NCBI GenBank assembly: GCA_902805735.1
Contig: CADCTW010000207.1
Location: forward strand, 1-35,598
From: an uncultured Gemmatimonadota bacterium
GTDB lineage: Bacteria; Gemmatimonadota; Gemmatimonadetes; Longimicrobiales; Longimicrobiaceae
Reading direction: 5' to 3'
Length of the DNA: 35,598 nucleotides
In this document: positions 1-7,986 of the stretch, piece by piece
Numbering within the stretch: position 1 is the first letter of the stretch
How the letters are laid out: each line of letters starts with the position of its first letter
The notes under the pieces: generated by a model
What the model was told of the DNA's origin: nothing
What the model saw: the letters and a program-made list of their open reading frames with translations, nothing else
Databases searched by the model: none
Position numbers and translations under genes: made by a program

Positions 1-2242
1 CCGCCCCCCCCCCCTCCCCCTCGCTCGCCAGCTCCATCTGCTCGCGCCGCTCCACCGAGATCACCCCCTTCACCTTGCGCACGGCGGCGATCACCCGGTT
101 CAGGTGCGTCAGGTTCTCGACCTCCACCACGAACTGGCCGTGCATCCCGTGCTCGTCCGCCTTGATGTCGGCGCTCTTGATGTTGGTGTTGGTGGACGAG
201 ATGGTGCTGGCGATGTCCGCAAAGAGGCCCCGCCGGTCCGTGCCTTCCATCACCAGGCGCACGAAGAAGCGGTCGCCGGCCACCGACTCCCACTCGATCT
301 CCGTGCGGCGCTCCGGGTGGTCACGGAGCTGCAGGATGTTGGGGCAGTCGATGCGGTGCACCGAGATCCCGCGGCCTCGCGTGACGTACCCCGTCACCTT
401 GTCGCCCGGCACGGGCTGGCAGCACTGCGAGTACCTCACCATCAGGTTGTCGATCCCCTGGATCTTGACTCCCTGCCCGCGCTCCGGCTCCGCCCCGCGC
501 ACGCGCGACACCAGCCGCTCGAACGCCGACGGCGGGCGCGGGGGCGCGGCCTCCACCGACTCCGGCCACAGCTCGCGGATCACGGCGCTGGGGCCCAGAT
601 CGCCGCGGCCCAGCGCGGCGAACAGGTGGTCCGCGTCGGCGAATTCGAGCTTTTTCGCGGCCTCGGCGAAGCGGTCGTCGCCCACCTTTTCGCGGCGCGC
701 CTTGCGGATCTCGCGCTCGATGAACTCCCTTCCCAGCCGCACGGACGAGCCGAACTCCTCGTCCTTGATCCACTGGCGGATCTTGTTGCGCGCGCGGGCC
801 GTCTTCACGAACGCCAGCCAGTCGCGCGAGGGGCGCTGCTTGGGGTCGGTGATGATCTCCACCGTGTCGCCGTTGCGCAGCTCGCGGGCGAGGGGGGCGA
901 TCTTGCCGTTCACCCGCGCCCCGCTGCAGCGCAGCCCCACCTGCGTGTGCACCGCGAAGGCGAAGTCGATGGGCGTGGCCCCCTTGGGGAGCTGCTTCAC
1001 GTCGCCCATGGGGGTGAAGACGAAGATCTCGTCCTGGAAGAGGTCGATGCGGAGGAACTCCATGAACTCCTCCGGCTCCCGCGTCTCCTGCTGCCACTCC
1101 AGCACCTGGCGGAACCACGAGAGCGTCTCGTCCACGTCGTCGCCGCGGGAGCCCTCCTTGTACTTCCAGTGCGCCGCGATCCCGTACTCCGCCGTGCGGT
1201 GCATCTCGCGCGTGCGGATCTGGATCTCGTACAGCCGCCCCCCGGGACCGAAGATGGTCGTGTGGAGGGATCGGTACATGTTGGACTTGGGCGTGGCGAT
1301 GTAGTCGTGGAAGCGCTCCGTGAGCGGCGTCCAGCGGTTGTGGATCACCCCCAGCGCGTGGTAGCAGTCCGTCACCGTGTCCACGATGACGCGCACGGCC
1401 ATCAGGTCGTAGATCTCCTCGTAGCTCTTCTCGCGCACCGCCATCTTGCGCCGGATGGACCACAGGTGCTTGGGGCGCCCCGTCACCTCGCACACGATCC
1501 CCGCCGCACGCAGGTCGCCCTCCAGCGGCTCGCGCATCTGCTCGATCAGCTCTTCGCGCTCGCGCCGCTTCTCGGCCACCTTGGTGGCCAGCTCCTTGTA
1601 CGCCTCCGGCTCCAGGAACTTGAAGCAGAGGTCCTCCAGCTCCCACTTGATGTGCGCCACCCCCAACCGGTGGGCCAGGGGCGCGTAGATCTCGCGCGTC
1701 TCCTGGGCGATGCGGCGGCGCTTCTCTTCGCGCAGGTGCTCCAGGGTGCGCATGTTGTGCAGCCGGTCCGCCAGCTTCACCAGGATCACGCGGGCGTCCT
1801 GCGCCATGGAGAGGAGCAGCTTGCGGAAGTTCTCCACCTGCTGCTCCGTGCTGGTGCGGAACTGCACCTTGCTGATCTTGGTGAGCCCGTCCACCACCGT
1901 GGCCACCTCTGGCCCGAAGGCGTCGCGCACGTCCTCCAGCGTGGCCGAGGTATCCTCCACCACGTCGTGGATCAGCCCGCTGGCGATGGTCACCGAGTCC
2001 AGGTGCAGGTCGGCCAGGATGCGGGCCACCTCCTCGCAGTGGACGATGTAGTCCTCGCCCGAGTGGCGCTTCTGCCCCGCGTGGGCGATGCGCGAGAACT
2101 CGTACGCGCGGGTGATGCGGTCCAGGTCCAGCCGGTCCAGCGAAGGCTCCAGCGCGGCGAAGAGCGCCGGGGGCAGGATGGCCCGGGCGTGCTCCACCGC
2201 GTCTTCCTGCGCGGGTAGAAGGGATGTCGAGTGAGTGGCCAC
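1..2242 (-). CDS. rel: Bifunctional (p)ppGpp synthetase/hydrolase, Rel/SpoT family (3' end cut by window)
   Basis: Makes and degrades the alarmone (p)ppGpp in the cytoplasm, controlling the stringent response. The frame stays open from a GTG at 2242 to the left edge (747 codons), so nearly the whole protein is present. The HD hydrolase domain is intact: metal-binding His68, then H92-D93 and E96-D97 in the motif LIHDVVEDT. The synthetase domain follows (YRSLHTT, then EIQIRTREMHRTAEYGIAAHW), then TGS (PKGATPIDFAFAVHTQVG), a zinc-finger region (CCQPVPGD) and a C-terminal ACT domain ending in KGVISVERRE. With both catalytic domains intact this should be a bifunctional long RSH. The GTG start was chosen because GGGAG lies 8 nt upstream and the reading frame begins naturally there. 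The C-terminus runs into a glycine-rich tail encoded by a C-tract at positions 4-14. radC lies 108 bp upstream on the same strand. Confidence 0.95.
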   Translation of the reverse strand, partial: MATHSTSLLPAQEDAVEHARAILPPALFAALEPSLDRLDLDRITRAYEFSRIAHAGQKRHSGEDYIVHCEEVARILADLHLDSVTIASGLIHDVVEDTSATLEDVRDAFGPEVATVVDGLTKISKVQFRTSTEQQVENFRKLLLSMAQDARVILVKLADRLHNMRTLEHLREEKRRRIAQETREIYAPLAHRLGVAHIKWELEDLCFKFLEPEAYKELATKVAEKRREREELIEQMREPLEGDLRAAGIVCEVTGRPKHLWSIRRKMAVREKSYEEIYDLMAVRVIVDTVTDCYHALGVIHNRWTPLTERFHDYIATPKSNMYRSLHTTIFGPGGRLYEIQIRTREMHRTAEYGIAAHWKYKEGSRGDDVDETLSWFRQVLEWQQETREPEEFMEFLRIDLFQDEIFVFTPMGDVKQLPKGATPIDFAFAVHTQVGLRCSGARVNGKIAPLARELRNGDTVEIITDPKQRPSRDWLAFVKTARARNKIRQWIKDEEFGSSVRLGREFIEREIRKARREKVGDDRFAEAAKKLEFADADHLFAALGRGDLGPSAVIRELWPESVEAAPPRPPSAFERLVSRVRGAEPERGQGVKIQGIDNLMVRYSQCCQPVPGDKVTGYVTRGRGISVHRIDCPNILQLRDHPERRTEIEWESVAGDRFFVRLVMEGTDRRGLFADIASTISSTNTNIKSADIKADEHGMHGQFVVEVENLTHLNRVIAAVRKVKGVISVERREQMELASEGEGGGA

Positions 2243-2347
2243 TGCGCTACTCCCGGGCGGCGTGCGGGCGCGCGCGGGCCCCCGCCGCGCCTGCGCGGGC
2301 GGAGGGGACAGCGTTCGGCCGGCGGAATTCGTGCGAAGTCATGACCC

Positions 2348-2377
2348 AATCTACACCAGGGGGGAAGCCCTCTCCAA
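2348..2377 (-). promoter_or_regulatory. Possible sigma70-type promoter for rel
   Basis: On the minus strand TTGGAG (2372-2377) is followed after 18 nt by TAGATT (2348-2353). It overlaps the radC stop codon and sits about 100 nt upstream of the rel GTG. The match to consensus is only moderate, and read-through from radC is an alternative. Confidence 0.3.
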
Positions 2378-3094
2378 AATCCCGCTCTCCACGAACGACA
2401 CGTATCTCCCCTCCCCCACCACCACGTGGTCGAGCACGGGAATCCCCAGCAGCTCCCCGGCCTCGGCGAGCTGCACCGTGACGGCGCGGTCTTCGGCGGA
2501 GGGGGCGGGCTCGCCGCTGGGGTGGTTGTGGACGAGGATCAGCGACGCGGCGGATTCCGCCAGCGCGGGGCGGAACACCTCGCGCGGGTGCACCAGCGAA
2601 GCGTCCAGGGTGCCGCGCGTGACCACCACGTCGCGCAGCACCTGGTTCTGCGTGTTGAGGAGGAGCACGTGGAACTCCTCCTGGGGAAGATCGCGCATCA
2701 CCAGGCGCATCTTCTCGTACACGTCGCGCGGAGAGGCGATCCGGTCGCGCTCGCCGCGCACCTCCTCGGTGGCGCGGCGCCCCAGCTCCATGGCGGCCAG
2801 GATCTTGGCCGCCTTGGCGGGCCCGATCCCGTACACCTCGCAGATGGCGCTGGGCGGCGCCGTGAGGATGCGCCGCAGCGACTCCCCGCCGCCCCCCGCC
2901 GCCGTCCAGCGCAGCAAGTCGCCGGCCAGGTCCAGCGCCGTCTTGGCGGGCCTCCCCTCCTGCGCCGGCCGCCCCGTCTCGATCAGCAGCGCGAGCAGCT
3001 CCCGCGACGCGAGCGCCCGCGGCCCGAGGAGCCGCAGCCGCTCGCGTGGCTGGTCGGCGTTCGGCCATTTCTTGATGGTGTAGCTGGCGGTCAA
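2351..3094 (-). CDS. radC: RadC family JAB/MPN-domain protein
   Basis: A 247-aa protein of the RadC (UPF0758) family. The N-terminal half carries a helix-hairpin-helix-like segment (around residues 85-97, VYGIGPAKAAKI). The C-terminal half is a JAB metalloprotease-like domain with the intact metal motif H189-N190-H191-P-S-G and S199/D202. Despite its name, a direct role in DNA repair is not established for the family, and the domain is usually regarded as a putative metal-dependent hydrolase. The first codon is TTG at 3094, which gives the usual family N-terminus (IKKWPNADQPRERL). No convincing Shine-Dalgarno precedes it, only short GGGGAA-type repeats, so the start is uncertain by a few codons. 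The stop is 108 bp upstream of rel on the same strand, so the two may be cotranscribed. Confidence 0.93.
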   Translation of the reverse strand: MTASYTIKKWPNADQPRERLRLLGPRALASRELLALLIETGRPAQEGRPAKTALDLAGDLLRWTAAGGGGESLRRILTAPPSAICEVYGIGPAKAAKILAAMELGRRATEEVRGERDRIASPRDVYEKMRLVMRDLPQEEFHVLLLNTQNQVLRDVVVTRGTLDASLVHPREVFRPALAESAASLILVHNHPSGEPAPSAEDRAVTVQLAEAGELLGIPVLDHVVVGEGRYVSFVESGILERASPLV

Positions 3095-3125
3095 TGGGGA
3101 ATGGGGAACGGGGAACGAAGGGGGG

Positions 3126-3191
3126 CCCTCACCCGGCAGCTTACAGCTGCCACCCTCTCCCAGAAACGGCCCTGGGAGAGGGGACTACTTC
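3126..3191 (+). repeat. REP-like unit, copy A of a 66-nt inverted pair
   Basis: Contains two hairpins: GGCAGCT-TAC-AGCTGCC, then CCCTCTCCCAG / CTGGGAGAGGG around an 8-nt loop. By direct comparison it matches the reverse complement of 4090-4155 at 64 of 66 positions. The only differences fall in the loop of the second hairpin, so the stems are conserved. Confidence 0.88.
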
Positions 3192-3314
3192 GCGCGTGGT
3201 ACCGCAAGGGGTCCGCTTGAACGGACGACTTCGGGGGGGGGCGCGATTCATCGCGGCCGCCCTCTCGGCGCGCTCGGCGGCTGCGTTTGCGCGCGGGTGA
3301 ATCGCGCGCGGAGG

Positions 3315-3358
3315 CCCTCACCTCCCGTCCTCCTCTACCAGAAAGCTGGGCGAGGAGG
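3315..3358 (+). repeat. Degenerate REP-like unit
   Basis: Starts with the same CCCTCACC lead-in as copy A, followed by a weaker hairpin (CCTCCTC 3329-3335 pairing with GAGGAGG 3352-3358, plus inner CCAG/CTGG). It looks like a decayed member of the same repeat family. Confidence 0.6.
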
Positions 3359-3486
3359 CGCATCCCGGGTGCTGGGCCGCTGGTCCGCTGCGTCGCGCCT
3401 GCGGCTTCGCGGGCGAACGGCCTGCGGACCGCGCTTCCCCGCACGCGGGGGATGCGGACGGGTACAGACCGGGATGATGGGTGACA

Positions 3487-3710
3487 GATCTGACCGGCAG
3501 GATGGGTAACACGTCCACCCGTCTCGTTTCCGAAATCTGGCGACCCGCAGCAGCTTCCAAGAGGTAGTTCAGTTGCGGGGCGCGGAGGTGAATCCAGCCA
3601 TTGTCGCGCCTCGGCTGAATCGCAGCAGGACAGCGTCGCCTTCGCCTGCCCCGTGACAATCCTGTGCTCCAACCTCACGTGGGAGTGTTACCCATCCTCC
3701 CGGTCTGATC
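3487..3710. mobile_element. MITE-like element with 26-bp imperfect terminal inverted repeats
   Basis: The left end (3487-3512) and the reverse complement of the right end (3685-3710) match at 24 of 26 positions, sharing GATC, GACCGG and AGGATGGGTAACAC. The 172 bp between them hold no credible ORF. A second, shorter copy of the inner motif (GATGGGTGACAG, 3476-3487) lies directly outside the left end, as in elements with tandem transposase-binding sites. No clear target duplication was found. It is most simply a non-autonomous element or the collapsed remnant of an insertion sequence. The family cannot be assigned from this sequence alone. Confidence 0.65.
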
Positions 3711-3891
3711 TACGACCATGTTCGCGGTTGTGCCGCCCCGCCGTGCGCGCCGAGGTTCCAACGGCGAGCCCCGCCCCATCGGGCAGCCCCCACGAACATG
3801 GCAGCGCCCCGAAAGAGCGAACGCGACGCACCGCGCCCCCACATCCGGCCACCGCGCAGGCGCACCCCGTCGCGCGGATGCTGGGAAATCG

Positions 3892-3934
3892 CCCCCTCTC
3901 CCGTTATCGGGAGAGGGGGGTCGGGGGGTGAGGG
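3892..3934 (+). repeat. REP-like hairpin unit
   Basis: Perfect 12-bp stem CCCCCTCTCCCG / CGGGAGAGGGGG with a TTAT loop (3892-3919), followed by a GTGAGGGC tail. This is the same stem core and tail as the 66-nt pair but without the GGCAGCT hairpin. Confidence 0.8.
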
Positions 3935-4089
3935 CCCCCGCCGACGCCAGCGAAGTCTCTCTCCTAACATGCATCGCCGCCCCCGGCCGCAGAAGCCCAC
4001 CCGCGAAACTGGTCCGCCCCGCGCCCCATAACGAGCGCGAGCGCCACAAACGCAGCGGGGGCGGAGCCGAAACCGGCCCCGCCCCCGCT

Positions 4090-4155
4090 GAAGTAGTCCC
4101 CTCTCCCAGGGCAGTTACTGGGAGAGGGTGGCAGCTGTAAGCTGCCGGGTGAGGG
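4090..4155 (-). repeat. REP-like unit, copy B of a 66-nt inverted pair
   Basis: Reverse complement of 3126-3191 with two loop mismatches. It ends 3 bp before the secA stop codon. Its 11-bp stem (CCCTCTCCCAG / CTGGGAGAGGG) lies immediately downstream of secA and could block or end secA transcription, although there is no T-run. Confidence 0.88.
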
Positions 4156-4158
4156 CAG

Positions 4159-7100
4159 TCACCCCGTCCGCCCGTGGCAGTTCTTGTACTTCTTCCCGCT
4201 GCCGCAGGGGCAGGGCTCGTTGCGGCCCACGGCGGCCGCGGGGGTGGGGCGCGGGGCCTCTTCCTCGCGGTTGGTGCGAAGCTGCGCCGGCTCCGGGGGG
4301 AGCTGCGTGTACGGGTTCACCCCCAGCATGGGCGCGCGGCGCGGGGGCGGAGGAGGCGCCTGCTCCTCCCGCACCGGCTCGGGCTCGGCCGGGGCCATCC
4401 CCGCCTCGTCGGCGAACTCGTCTTCCACCCGGTTGGGGAAGCCAAAGAACTCCATCGGGGGCGGCTCCATGGCCGGGGCGAGCTGCGCGCGGAAGGTGAA
4501 GCGCGCCACCGACGCGTACATGTCCTTCATCAGGTCTTCGAACATGTCGAAGGCCTCCTTCTTGTACTCCACCAGCGGGTCCTTCTGCCCCCAGCCGCGG
4601 AAGCCGATGGACGCCTTGAGGTGGTCCAGGTCGTACAGGTGGTCCTTCCACTTCTCGTCGATGGTGGAGAGCAGCACGAAGCGGAGCACCGCGTCCGTGG
4701 CCTCGCCGAAACGCTCGATCTTCTCGTGGAAGGTCTCGCGCGCCCGCTCCATCACGTACTCTTCCAGGTCCTCGCGCCCGCCGAAGTCGTGCGCCGCGCC
4801 CTCGTCCGTGGGAAGGCGGTCGGCGCCCATCCCGAAGTCGATCAGGAGGCGCTGGCGCAGCGCCGGGAGCTCCCACTGCTCCCGGTCGGAGCCGGCGGGG
4901 GCGTACTCGTCCAGCACGGGGGGAAGGGCGTGCTCCACCATGTCCCACACCTCGGCGCGCAGCTCGTCGCCGCCCTCCAGCGCAAAGGTGCGCAGGTCGT
5001 AGATCACCTCGCGCTGCTGGTTCATGACATCGTCATAGTCCAGCAGCCGCTTGCGCGCCTCGAAGTTCTGCAGCTCCACGCGCTTCTGCGCGCCGCCGAT
5101 GGAGTTGGTGATCCACGGGTGCGTGATCACCTCCCCCTCCTCGGCCCCCATGCGGTCCATGATGGAGGCGATGCGGTCCGACCCGAAGAGCCGCATCAGG
5201 TCGTCTTCCAGCGACAAAAAGAACTGCGACGCGCCCGGGTCGCCCTGGCGGCCGGCGCGCCCGCGGAGCTGCCGGTCGATGCGGCGGCTCTCGTGGCGCT
5301 CGGAGCCGATGATATGCAGGCCGCCCATCTCGGTGACCGGCTTCCCCTCCGCGTCCGTGGTCTGGCGCGGCTCGGTGACGCCGCGGCCCAGCTTGATGTC
5401 CGTGCCGCGCCCGGCCATGTTGGTGGCGATGGTCACGGCGCCCGGCTGCCCGGCCAGCGACACGATCTCGGCCTCGCGCTGGTGGTACTTGGCGTTCAGC
5501 ACCTCGTGGGGCACCCCGCCGCGCTTCAGCATGCGCGACAGCGTCTCCGAGGTGTCCACGCTCACCGTGCCCACCAGCACCGGGATCTCCAGCGCGTGCA
5601 GGCGGCGCACCTCCTCCACGATGGCGTTCAGTTTCTCGCGTTTGGTCTTGAAGACCAGGTCGTGCCGGTCGTCGCGCTGGATGGGGCGGTTGGTGGGGAT
5701 CACCATCACGTCCAGCCCGTAGATCTGGTGGAACTCCCCTTCCTCCGTCTCGGCGGTGCCCGTCATGCCGCCGAGCTTGTCGTACATGCGGAAGTAGTTC
5801 TGGATGGTGATGGTGGCCAGGGTCTGCGTCTCCGCCTTCACCGACACGCCCTCCTTGGCCTCCACCGCCTGGTGGAGCCCGTCGGACCAGCGCCGCCCGG
5901 CCATCATGCGGCCGGTGAACTCGTCCACGATCATCACCTGCCCGTCCTGGATGACGTACTGCTCGTCCTTGTTGAAGAGCGCGTACGCCTTCAGGAGCTG
6001 GTGGATGACGTGGATCTTCTCGCTCTTCTCCGCGTACTCGCGCTCGATCTCGTCGATGCGCGCGCGGCGCTCCTCCACCCCCAGCCCCTCCTCCAGCTCC
6101 ACCCGGTGCACCTCTTCCGAGATGTCGGGCACGATGAAGGCGTCGTGCTCGTTGGGGGCCAGCACGTCCAGCCCCTGGTCGGTCAGGTGCACGTTGTGCC
6201 CCTTCTCGTCCATGGAGAAGAGGAGGTTCTCCTCTAGCTCGTGCACCTTCTTCTCCATCATGTAGTCGCGCTCCACCTTCCCCATTACCTTCACCAGCCC
6301 GGGGTCGTCGGCCAGCATCTTCTGCAGGCGCTTGTTCTTGGGCGCGCCGCGGCGGGCCAGGAACAGCTTCTCGCCGGCCGCGTACGTGTCGCCCGCGGCG
6401 ATGCTCTGCTCGGCCTGCCCCACGAACTCGTTGATGATGCGGTTCTGGCGGCGGAAAAGGTCCGCCACCAGGGGGTTGTAGCGCGCGTACGCCGCGTTGG
6501 TCTCGTTGCCCACCGGGCCCGAGATGATGAGCGGCGTGCGGGCCTCGTCGATCAGCACCGAGTCCACCTCGTCGACGATGGCGTACGCGTGGTGGCGCTG
6601 CACCCGCTGCTCCAGCGAGTGCACCATGTTGTCGCGCAGGTAGTCGAAGCCGTACTCGTTGTTGGTGCCGTAGGTGATGTCCGCGTGGTAGGCGGCGCGG
6701 CGCTCCGGCGTGTTGGGCTCGTGCAGGTCGATGCACCCCACGGTGAGCCCCAGGAAGCCGTACAGGTGCCCCATCCACTCGCTGTCGCGCTGCGCCAGGT
6801 ACGAGTTCACGGTCACCAGGTGCGCCCCGCGCCCCGTGAGGGCGTTGAGGTACAGGGGCAGGGTGGCGACCAGCGTCTTCCCCTCGCCGGTGGCCATCTC
6901 CGCCACCTTCCCCTGGTGCAGCGTGATCCCGCCGATGAGCTGCACGTCGTAGTGCACCATGTCCCAGGTCAGCGGCTGCCCGGTGACCATGGCCTGCGTG
7001 CCCACCAGCCGCGCCGCCGCCGCCTTCACCGTGGCGAAGGCCTCGGGAAGGATCTCGTCCAGCACCGCCTCCAGCGCCGCCTTGCGCCGCTCCTCGGCCT

Positions 7101-7368
7101 CGCCGATGCGCTGGGCGATGGCTTCGCGCTCGGAGGCGCCCTCGGCGTGGCGCTTCTCCTCGCGCAGCTCCGCCAGCTCCGCCTCCACCTCGGCGACGGC
7201 TTCGCGGATCTGCTCGCGGAAGCGGTCCGTCTGGGCGCGCAGCTCCTCGTCGGAGAGGCCCTGCAGCCGCTCGAACTCTTCGTTGATCTGGTCCACGATC
7301 GGCTGCAGCCGCTTCAGCTCGCGCTGGTGCCGGGTGCCGAAAATGGCCTGGACGATGGTCTTCAGCAT
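4159..7368 (-). CDS. secA: Protein translocase ATPase SecA
   Basis: The motor ATPase that drives preproteins through SecYEG. It is 1069 aa. Walker A is GEGKT at residues 161-165 and the DEAD-type Walker B is VDEVD at 265-269, followed by the conserved IDEARTPLIISGP. A large mid-protein insertion, of the kind seen in other long SecAs, lies between the two nucleotide-binding folds. The C-terminal zinc/SecB-binding motif CPCGSGKKYKNCHG is intact (C1053, C1055, C1064, H1065). An acidic, heptad-like insertion at about residues 54-100 separates the N-terminal helix from the first nucleotide-binding fold and predicts as coiled coil. ATG at 7368 was chosen over an upstream in-frame ATG (7443) because AGGGA sits 7 nt before it and the family N-terminus MLKTIVQAIFG begins there. 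nadD ends 16 bp upstream, so the two share an operon. Confidence 0.97.
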   Translation of the reverse strand: MLKTIVQAIFGTRHQRELKRLQPIVDQINEEFERLQGLSDEELRAQTDRFREQIREAVAEVEAELAELREEKRHAEGASEREAIAQRIGEAEERRKAALEAVLDEILPEAFATVKAAAARLVGTQAMVTGQPLTWDMVHYDVQLIGGITLHQGKVAEMATGEGKTLVATLPLYLNALTGRGAHLVTVNSYLAQRDSEWMGHLYGFLGLTVGCIDLHEPNTPERRAAYHADITYGTNNEYGFDYLRDNMVHSLEQRVQRHHAYAIVDEVDSVLIDEARTPLIISGPVGNETNAAYARYNPLVADLFRRQNRIINEFVGQAEQSIAAGDTYAAGEKLFLARRGAPKNKRLQKMLADDPGLVKVMGKVERDYMMEKKVHELEENLLFSMDEKGHNVHLTDQGLDVLAPNEHDAFIVPDISEEVHRVELEEGLGVEERRARIDEIEREYAEKSEKIHVIHQLLKAYALFNKDEQYVIQDGQVMIVDEFTGRMMAGRRWSDGLHQAVEAKEGVSVKAETQTLATITIQNYFRMYDKLGGMTGTAETEEGEFHQIYGLDVMVIPTNRPIQRDDRHDLVFKTKREKLNAIVEEVRRLHALEIPVLVGTVSVDTSETLSRMLKRGGVPHEVLNAKYHQREAEIVSLAGQPGAVTIATNMAGRGTDIKLGRGVTEPRQTTDAEGKPVTEMGGLHIIGSERHESRRIDRQLRGRAGRQGDPGASQFFLSLEDDLMRLFGSDRIASIMDRMGAEEGEVITHPWITNSIGGAQKRVELQNFEARKRLLDYDDVMNQQREVIYDLRTFALEGGDELRAEVWDMVEHALPPVLDEYAPAGSDREQWELPALRQRLLIDFGMGADRLPTDEGAAHDFGGREDLEEYVMERARETFHEKIERFGEATDAVLRFVLLSTIDEKWKDHLYDLDHLKASIGFRGWGQKDPLVEYKKEAFDMFEDLMKDMYASVARFTFRAQLAPAMEPPPMEFFGFPNRVEDEFADEAGMAPAEPEPVREEQAPPPPPRRAPMLGVNPYTQLPPEPAQLRTNREEEAPRPTPAAAVGRNEPCPCGSGKKYKNCHGRTG

Positions 7369-7384
7369 GGACGTTCCCTTCGCC

Positions 7385-7969
7385 TCACAAACGGGGAAGC
7401 TCCCGGTACAGCCCGCGGCGCTCGACCAGCGCGCGGACCGCATCGGGAACCAGGTATCGAATCGTTTCGCCGGCCGCGGCGCGGCGGCGCACTTCGGTGG
7501 CCGACACGTCCACCCGCGTCACCTCCACGGCGACCGCCGGCACCGGCGCGTCCGGCGGCACCCCCGCGCCGTCGCGCGAGAGCACGGCCACCCGCGCCAG
7601 CCTCAGGATCTCGCCCGGCTCGCGCCACCCGGGGATCTCGCGCAGGTTGTCCGCGCCGATCAGCAGCACCAGCTCGGCCCCGGAGTGCCGATGTGCCAGC
7701 TCCCGCAGCGTGTCCACCGTGTACGAGGGGCCGGGGCGGCGCAGCTCCAGGTCGTCCGCCTCGAAGCGGGGGTCGCCCTGGATGGCGGCCCGCACCATCT
7801 CCAGACGCGCCCCGGCCGGGGCTTGCACGGTGTTCACCTTGTGCGGCGGCACGGCGGAGGGGATCCACAGCACGCGGTCCAGCCCCAGCGCGCCGCACGC
7901 GTCGGAGGCCACCACGAGGTGCCCCAGGTGAGGCGGGTCGAAGGTCCCGCCGAAGACCCCGATCCGCAC
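7385..7969 (-). CDS. nadD: Nicotinate-nucleotide adenylyltransferase NadD
   Basis: Converts nicotinate mononucleotide and ATP to deamido-NAD in NAD biosynthesis. It is 194 aa, the usual length. The N-terminal nucleotidyltransferase motif GGTFDPPHLGH (residues 7-17) and the C-terminal VSATEVRRR motif (about 155-163) are both present. The GTG start at 7969 gives the canonical RIGVFGGTFDP beginning. The frame stays open upstream through bamD, but that part is a shadow. bamD ends 17 bp upstream and secA begins 16 bp downstream, so all three are probably cotranscribed. Confidence 0.95.
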   Translation of the reverse strand: MRIGVFGGTFDPPHLGHLVVASDACGALGLDRVLWIPSAVPPHKVNTVQAPAGARLEMVRAAIQGDPRFEADDLELRRPGPSYTVDTLRELAHRHSGAELVLLIGADNLREIPGWREPGEILRLARVAVLSRDGAGVPPDAPVPAVAVEVTRVDVSATEVRRRAAAGETIRYLVPDAVRALVERRGLYRELPRL

Positions 7970-7986
7970 TCGCCGCCCCGCCCGCG

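Larger units (their letters stand above)
3095..4158. other. Gene-free repeat nest between secA and radC
   Basis: About 1.06 kb without a credible gene; the open frames are arginine/proline-rich and change strand at random. It contains four REP-like hairpin units, listed separately, and one 224-bp inverted-repeat element. The stretch next to radC (3093-3118) is built of short direct repeats of the type TGGGGAA. No transposase is visible. The secA-proximal hairpin may also serve as an end point for secA transcription. Confidence 0.75.

Noticed and set aside
104..2218. Long plus-strand open frame (about 700 codons) opposite rel
   Set aside because: The minus-strand frame encodes all conserved Rel domains. 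The plus-strand product is a His/Leu/Val/Arg-rich antisense shadow typical of GC-rich DNA.
3095..4158. Repeat nest considered as a CRISPR array
   Set aside because: Units are inverted, irregularly spaced and self-palindromic with no regular spacers and no cas genes nearby.
4174..6237. Long plus-strand open frame opposite secA
   Set aside because: Antisense shadow of SecA with a low-complexity composition and no motif.
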